NCBI GenBank assembly: GCA_029240815.1
Contig: JARDZO010000256.1
Coordinates: 1 to 7,991 of the forward strand
Direction: 5' to 3'
Length of the DNA: 7,991 bases
Source: Brevibacillus sp.
GTDB taxonomy: Bacteria > Bacillota > Bacilli > Brevibacillales > Brevibacillaceae
The position numbers and the translations under genes are program-made. Numbering within the stretch: the first letter of the stretch is position 1; every line of letters starts with the position of its first letter. Below are positions 4,579 to 7,991 of this stretch, one piece after another. The notes under the pieces were generated by a model. It saw only the letters and a list, made by a program, of their open reading frames with translations, did not search any database and was not told where the DNA came from.

Positions 4579-5619
4579 ATGAAGAAAAAAGTAAACCTGC
4601 TCGCAAACAGCCTGCTCGTGCTGCTTGTCATGAATGCAGCGGCTCCCTGGACATACGCGGCAGGAACAGCGCCAGCACCTGCCCAACCGGCAATGAAGAC
4701 ACCAGCGGCTGCGGTGACGGATATTCCCGGTGTCATCGCGCGCGTATCGGCTAGTGTCGTGGCTATCGTCGGGAAGCCAGAGGTCAGAGGGGCTAACAGG
4801 GACAGTCGGTTTAACCTTGCGCACGGAACAGGCATCGTAGTCAAGGCTGATGGCTGGATTTTAACGAATGCCCACGTAGTAAAAGAAATGGACAACCTGA
4901 CCGTCATTACTGTGGACGGGAAGCAATACGCAGGCACAGTCACCAACATGGATGAGGAAAGTGACCTTGCGCTGGTAAAAATCGCGGCAACGGGTCTTGC
5001 GCCTGCCAAGTTTGCTGCGAACTATTCGATTAAAGTCGGCGAGACTGTCGTAGCGATTGGAACGCCGATCTCCGTATCCTTGCGAAATTCAGCTTCAGCG
5101 GGAATTATCAGTGGCGTGAATCGTTCGGTCAGCTCCACCTATCGCCTGATTCAGACAGACGCGTCGATCAACCCGGGGAATAGCGGGGGACCACTCGTCA
5201 ACCTCAGGGGAGAGGTAGTTGGAATCAATTCGTTGAAGTTCGTCTCGGTCGGGATCGATAATTTGAGCTTTGCCATCCCGGCAGATACTGCCGGGTATGT
5301 CATGAATCATTTTTTTACGTACGGAAAAGTAAACAGGCCGTATTGGGGGGCGGAGATGGAGGAAAGCTGGGCTGCTGTCGTCGGACTGCCTACCAAGGAA
5401 CCGTTGAGAATCATTCGAGTGGAACCAGGCTCCCCTTCTGAAAAGGCAGGCTTCCAGGCGGGAGATGTCATTTATTCCATGAATCAGTCGTCCTTTACGA
5501 CACTCGTGGAGTTTAATGAGCTGTTAAAGCGCTATTTGCCCGGACAAACCGTTGAAATCGTGGTGCAGTCTGGTGGCGATCTGATTAAACGCAAAGTAAC
5601 GTTTGGAAAACAACCGTAG
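4579..5619 (+). CDS. Secreted HtrA/DegP-like serine protease with one PDZ domain
   Basis: A trypsin-fold protease expected to degrade misfolded or damaged proteins outside the membrane. The 346-residue product begins with a signal peptide: Lys-rich start, hydrophobic core about 7-22, likely cleavage after Ala27 (Thr-Tyr-Ala). An Ala/Pro-rich linker (28-46) follows. The S1C domain spans about 48-245 with the full catalytic triad: His99 in Thr-Asn-Ala-His-Val-Val, Asp129 in Glu-Ser-Asp-Leu-Ala-Leu-Val-Lys, and Ser202 in Gly-Asn-Ser-Gly-Gly-Pro. A PDZ domain covers about 270-343 (Pro-Gly-Ser-Pro-Ser-Glu-Lys-Ala-Gly). Many Bacillus HtrA proteins are longer and keep a membrane anchor; this one looks released. 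I chose ATG at 4579 over GTG at 4564, because GGAGG at 4566-4570 overlaps that GTG and is eight bases before the ATG. Only 27 bases separate it from the next gene, so an operon is likely. Confidence 0.9.
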   Translation: MKKKVNLLANSLLVLLVMNAAAPWTYAAGTAPAPAQPAMKTPAAAVTDIPGVIARVSASVVAIVGKPEVRGANRDSRFNLAHGTGIVVKADGWILTNAHVVKEMDNLTVITVDGKQYAGTVTNMDEESDLALVKIAATGLAPAKFAANYSIKVGETVVAIGTPISVSLRNSASAGIISGVNRSVSSTYRLIQTDASINPGNSGGPLVNLRGEVVGINSLKFVSVGIDNLSFAIPADTAGYVMNHFFTYGKVNRPYWGAEMEESWAAVVGLPTKEPLRIIRVEPGSPSEKAGFQAGDVIYSMNQSSFTTLVEFNELLKRYLPGQTVEIVVQSGGDLIKRKVTFGKQP

Positions 5620-5646
5620 AGAGCGAATGGATGGGGGAAGAATCGG

Positions 5647-7563
5647 ATGGTTCAGAAGAAATGGCAAGTGCTTTGCGTGACAGCCGTGTTATCGGCGGCG
5701 CTATGGACGAATCAGTCAGCATGGGCAGCGGAACAGCCTGCCCAGCGAGTGGAAGTCAAACTCAAATTGAATGCGGCTGTAGCCAAAGTAAACGGCCAAG
5801 ATATGGCGATCGAGCAGCCTTATTTATTTCAGGATACAACGATGGTTCCACTCAGCCTCCTGACTGCGGCCTTCGGGGCGGGCTTGCAGTACGACAGCCA
5901 AAATCAGATGATCGAGCTTTCGTACAATGGCAAGGTCATCAAATTGAAGGCAGGCAGCGAACAAGCATGGATCAACGGCAAGGAGGTCACGCTGACCGCT
6001 TCGCCCGAGCTGAAAAATGGAAAGACGATGGTGCCACTTACGCTGCTGACCCAAGTAATGGGCCTGCAGGTCATCATTGATGCGAAGACAAAGGACGTCA
6101 GCATTTTGGGCGCGAAACAGGGAGAAACCGCCTCAACAAACGTGTCTCTGGACAGTGATCTCGGAAAGACGATGATTGGGGACAGCTATTACGGGTGGAA
6201 AATGAAATATCCGACGGGGTTGGTCAAGGACTTTCAAAACTTTCAAGGCGACTACGTCAGCTTCCGTGATGCCAAGGATACGTACCAGCTGGACATTTAT
6301 ATCCTCGACGGGCAGCCTGAGAATCTGTCGGGAACGGGCTTGTTGACCCGATTGGTGGACTTCTCGGAATATACGGTGCTGTCCAAAGGATTTGTCAGCG
6401 ATGCCAAGCAACCATACGCTCGGCTGATCTCCAAGGGCGATGGCGGTGCTATCAATGAGGAGAGGGCCTACCAAAGCGGGACGCGGATTTACTACGTCAC
6501 ATTGGTGATCAATGACGAGGCCGATTTCCGCAATCCCGCCAAGTACAGCAGCTACAAGGATTTGCTGGACAGCTTTTCCTTGTCGTTTCCAAAAGGAGAT
6601 GCTACAGTCAAGGACCTTTCCACTGTGGAAGGGAACTATCGCTGGTATGCCCAAGAGGATTTTGGGTTGAAGGTAAAGGTTCCGGCTGACTGGGAGAATA
6701 CGTATAATCAGTCGTTTACGCAATTCTCCAGCGAGGGTGGCAGGCAGTGGCTGAAGATCAAAATTACCTCCAAGGAAGATGGGCTGACGCTGGACGATTG
6801 GGTGAAAAGGCATGAACAGATGTATCGGGACACTGTGAATGAAAACTATTTGAAGGTTGATTCCACGGTGACGAGTTCCATGATTGCAGGAGTTCCCGCC
6901 AAGGAGCAGAAATTCAGCAGCTCGGATGGCTCGGGCTGGTACCCGGAGCACGACTTCTTTTTCTTCAAAGGGGACTACAAGGTATACGTAGAAATCGCCT
7001 ATGACCCGGAGGCAAGCGCGGAGAAGACAGCGGATTTGATCCAGACGATCAAGCAGTCGCTTACGATCAACCAAAGCGTGATGAATCCAGTGATGGGGGA
7101 AATCACCGACGATGATAGGATCGACAAGGACCAGATGGCAACGCTCAAGTACCCAGAGCTGAATTTCTCAATCAGTATCCCGGAGTATTGGAAGGAAACC
7201 CGAGGAGATAATGTTACCCGGATGTTTGAATTCTTAGGGGGAAATGCGATCATCCTCGCAGGCTCCGGCAAGATGAGCGATTTACGTAAGGAAGTCGAGC
7301 AAGTGATCAAAGAAGATACAGCCAGCTATGAATATACGGTAAAAGAAAGCAAGGCCCTAAGCCTTTCGGGTGCACAAGGCTATAAGATTGTCGTCCAAGG
7401 AAAAAACAGTGGGATTCGATTTGAGAAAAGCATTTATTTCCTGGAAAAAGGGAAAAACGCTTATATGATCGCTTTCACGATATCAGAATGGGTCAAGACC
7501 AATGCGCTGGAGCAACGATTGCAAAAGATCGTAGACTCGATTCAATTTCCGGAGGCAAAGTAG
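5647..7563 (+). CDS. Exported protein: copper amine oxidase N-terminal-like domain plus three PsbP-like repeats
   Basis: Function unknown. The 638-residue protein starts with a signal peptide ending near Ala-Trp-Ala27; Cys10 is not in a lipobox. Residues about 42-154 form a copper amine oxidase N-terminal ('stalk') domain with its doubled pattern Thr-Met-Val-Pro-Leu (65-69 and 127-131) and Val/Ile-Asn-Gly turns; in Bacillales this is a non-enzymatic surface module. Then come three tandem units of about 140 residues resembling the PsbP/Mog1 fold: about 178-315, 333-474 and 500-636. Each opens with a hydrophobic strand ending in Pro and, in units two and three, Trp (Val-Pro-Ala-Asp-Trp; Ile-Pro-Glu-Tyr-Trp), and ends with a helix and Ser-hydrophobic strand. 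The first unit is the most divergent. The ribosome binding site (GGGGGAA, 5633-5639) is weaker than its neighbours'. It follows the HtrA-like gene closely and may be its substrate, adaptor or fellow envelope-stress protein. Confidence 0.8.
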   Translation: MVQKKWQVLCVTAVLSAALWTNQSAWAAEQPAQRVEVKLKLNAAVAKVNGQDMAIEQPYLFQDTTMVPLSLLTAAFGAGLQYDSQNQMIELSYNGKVIKLKAGSEQAWINGKEVTLTASPELKNGKTMVPLTLLTQVMGLQVIIDAKTKDVSILGAKQGETASTNVSLDSDLGKTMIGDSYYGWKMKYPTGLVKDFQNFQGDYVSFRDAKDTYQLDIYILDGQPENLSGTGLLTRLVDFSEYTVLSKGFVSDAKQPYARLISKGDGGAINEERAYQSGTRIYYVTLVINDEADFRNPAKYSSYKDLLDSFSLSFPKGDATVKDLSTVEGNYRWYAQEDFGLKVKVPADWENTYNQSFTQFSSEGGRQWLKIKITSKEDGLTLDDWVKRHEQMYRDTVNENYLKVDSTVTSSMIAGVPAKEQKFSSSDGSGWYPEHDFFFFKGDYKVYVEIAYDPEASAEKTADLIQTIKQSLTINQSVMNPVMGEITDDDRIDKDQMATLKYPELNFSISIPEYWKETRGDNVTRMFEFLGGNAIILAGSGKMSDLRKEVEQVIKEDTASYEYTVKESKALSLSGAQGYKIVVQGKNSGIRFEKSIYFLEKGKNAYMIAFTISEWVKTNALEQRLQKIVDSIQFPEAK

Positions 7564-7577
7564 AATAGGATGGCATA

Positions 7578-7612
7578 AAGGCGCGGGACAAAATTGCTTC
7601 CGCGCTTTTTTT
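7578..7612 (+). terminator. Intrinsic terminator of the protease operon
   Basis: GCGCGG (7581-7586) pairs with CCGCGC (7600-7605), extended by AAG pairing with the first Ts and by G-U and A-T pairs inside. Seven T residues follow (7606-7612). A strong GC-rich stem 14 bases after the stop codon. Confidence 0.92.
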
Positions 7613-7730
7613 GCTGATTCAGAAAGTATAAAACTTCTAAGCCTATCTACCTGATTCAGCAAGAACAACATTCCGCCAAAGCGCGGTCGCTCCCCTGTGA
7701 ACATGCCTCGTTTACGTGCTATGGTGGTGG
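7613..7730. other. Intergenic DNA without a gene
   Basis: No supported gene. The nonamer CTGATTCAG occurs twice, at 7614-7622 and 7651-7659. A minus-strand frame through 7483-7704 runs through the terminator into the end of the previous gene and is not credible. Confidence 0.55.
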
Positions 7731-7978
7731 GGAGAAGCAGGTTTCCGATCTACGCTCCGGCCTTTACCCACCGAACACAAGCTATCGCTCGCGTTCGGCG
7801 GGGCCCCGTTTCACCCAGCAAAGGAGTACAGACTGTCCGCTGCACAACGTTTCACGGGGAAGCGGTAAAGTAGTAGCCGCTCCGTAGAGAATACAGAGGT
7901 ACCGCTTCTGGATCCCGTGAATTCGTTGTTCCGCTAAGTAGGGTTCCGGAGTCGCTCCGCCTGGAAACCTGCTTCTCC
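7731..7978. mobile_element. Possible miniature inverted-repeat element
   Basis: GGAGAAGCAGGTTTCC (7731-7746) and GGAAACCTGCTTCTCC (7963-7978) are perfect 16-base inverted repeats bounding 248 bases without a gene. The right half holds the dispersed repeat seen also at 157-281. Inside are two further pairings: CCGAAC (7771-7776) with GTTCGG (7793-7798), and CCCCGT (7804-7809) with ACGGGG (7854-7859). These traits fit a non-autonomous element, but I see no clear target duplication, and copy A lacks the left terminal repeat. A structured RNA or another intergenic repeat type is equally possible. Confidence 0.4.
7767..7802. other. Hairpin inside the repeated region
   Basis: CCGAAC (7771-7776) pairs with GTTCGG (7793-7798); past one mismatch CCC (7767-7769) pairs with GGG (7800-7802). 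The loop is 16 bases. It is one of the stems that make the terminal 260 bases look like a folded element. Confidence 0.5.
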
Positions 7979-7986
7979 TGCGAGCT
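7862..7986 (+). repeat. Dispersed non-coding repeat, copy B
   Basis: Direct-orientation partner of 157-281, about 90% identical over 125 bases with no gap. Similarity may run on past the window end: three of the last five bases still match. AGCGGTA at the left end (7861-7867) is complementary to TACCGCT (7900-7906), as in copy A, so this pairing is conserved despite substitutions around it. A GGAG-TCG-CTCC hairpin near 7948-7958 occurs only in this copy. Confidence 0.85.
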
Positions 7987-7991
7987 GTTGT

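Noticed and set aside
6133..7074. 313-codon open frame on the minus strand
   Set aside because: It is antisense to the PsbP-repeat protein, has no ribosome binding site that I can see, and shows no family motif.
7483..7704. 73-codon minus-strand frame at the end of the protease operon
   Set aside because: It spans the strong terminator at 7578-7612 and overlaps the end of the preceding gene; no start signals support it.
1..7991. CRISPR array, tRNA or rRNA genes, phage or toxin-antitoxin modules
   Set aside because: No regularly spaced repeats, cloverleaf-like segments, ribosomal RNA motifs or recognisable genes of these systems were seen on either strand.

Overview
The window reads as chromosomal DNA of a low-to-mid GC Gram-positive bacterium of the Bacillales. 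Most genes have strong GGAGG-type ribosome binding sites (the last gene's is weaker), the genes are separated by intrinsic terminators, and the proteins most resemble Bacillus, Brevibacillus and Paenibacillus families. Brevibacillus is my best guess; this is an inference from recalled family sequences, not a search.

Layout. Bases 1-861 hold no complete gene: perhaps the last codons of a DnaD-like gene (3-89), a weak terminator, one copy of a 125-bp dispersed repeat (157-281), a long purine/pyrimidine inverted repeat (585-649), and the promoter region of the first full gene. Bases 862-2178 encode a soluble globin-coupled methyl-accepting chemotaxis protein (HemAT), closed by a strong terminator. 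Bases 2381-3691 form a two-gene operon: a YeeE/YedE-type thiosulfate transporter (tsuA) and a TusA-like sulfur-carrier protein (tsuB), with a good promoter in front and a long structured terminator behind. Convergent to it, on the minus strand (3936-4394), lies a cysteine dioxygenase-type cupin. Divergent from that is a second two-gene unit: a secreted HtrA-like serine protease with a PDZ domain (4579-5619) and a secreted 638-residue protein (5647-7563) with a copper amine oxidase N-terminal-like ('stalk') domain followed by three tandem PsbP-like repeats. A GC-rich hairpin with a T-run ends it. The last 380 bases hold no gene but contain the second copy of the 125-bp repeat inside a possible 248-bp miniature inverted-repeat element.

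How the genes may work together. TsuA and TsuB should import thiosulfate and accept its sulfane sulfur for assimilation into cysteine. The cysteine dioxygenase would oxidise surplus cysteine to the sulfinate, so the middle of the window looks like a small sulfur supply and disposal neighbourhood. HemAT is an oxygen sensor for the chemotaxis array and is a separate transcription unit. The protease and the PsbP-repeat protein are probably co-transcribed and both exported, which suggests a shared envelope role that the sequence does not define. I see no phage, CRISPR, restriction or toxin system. The genes are of known families; the least explained material is the repeated non-coding DNA at both edges and several unusual hairpins and candidate operators.
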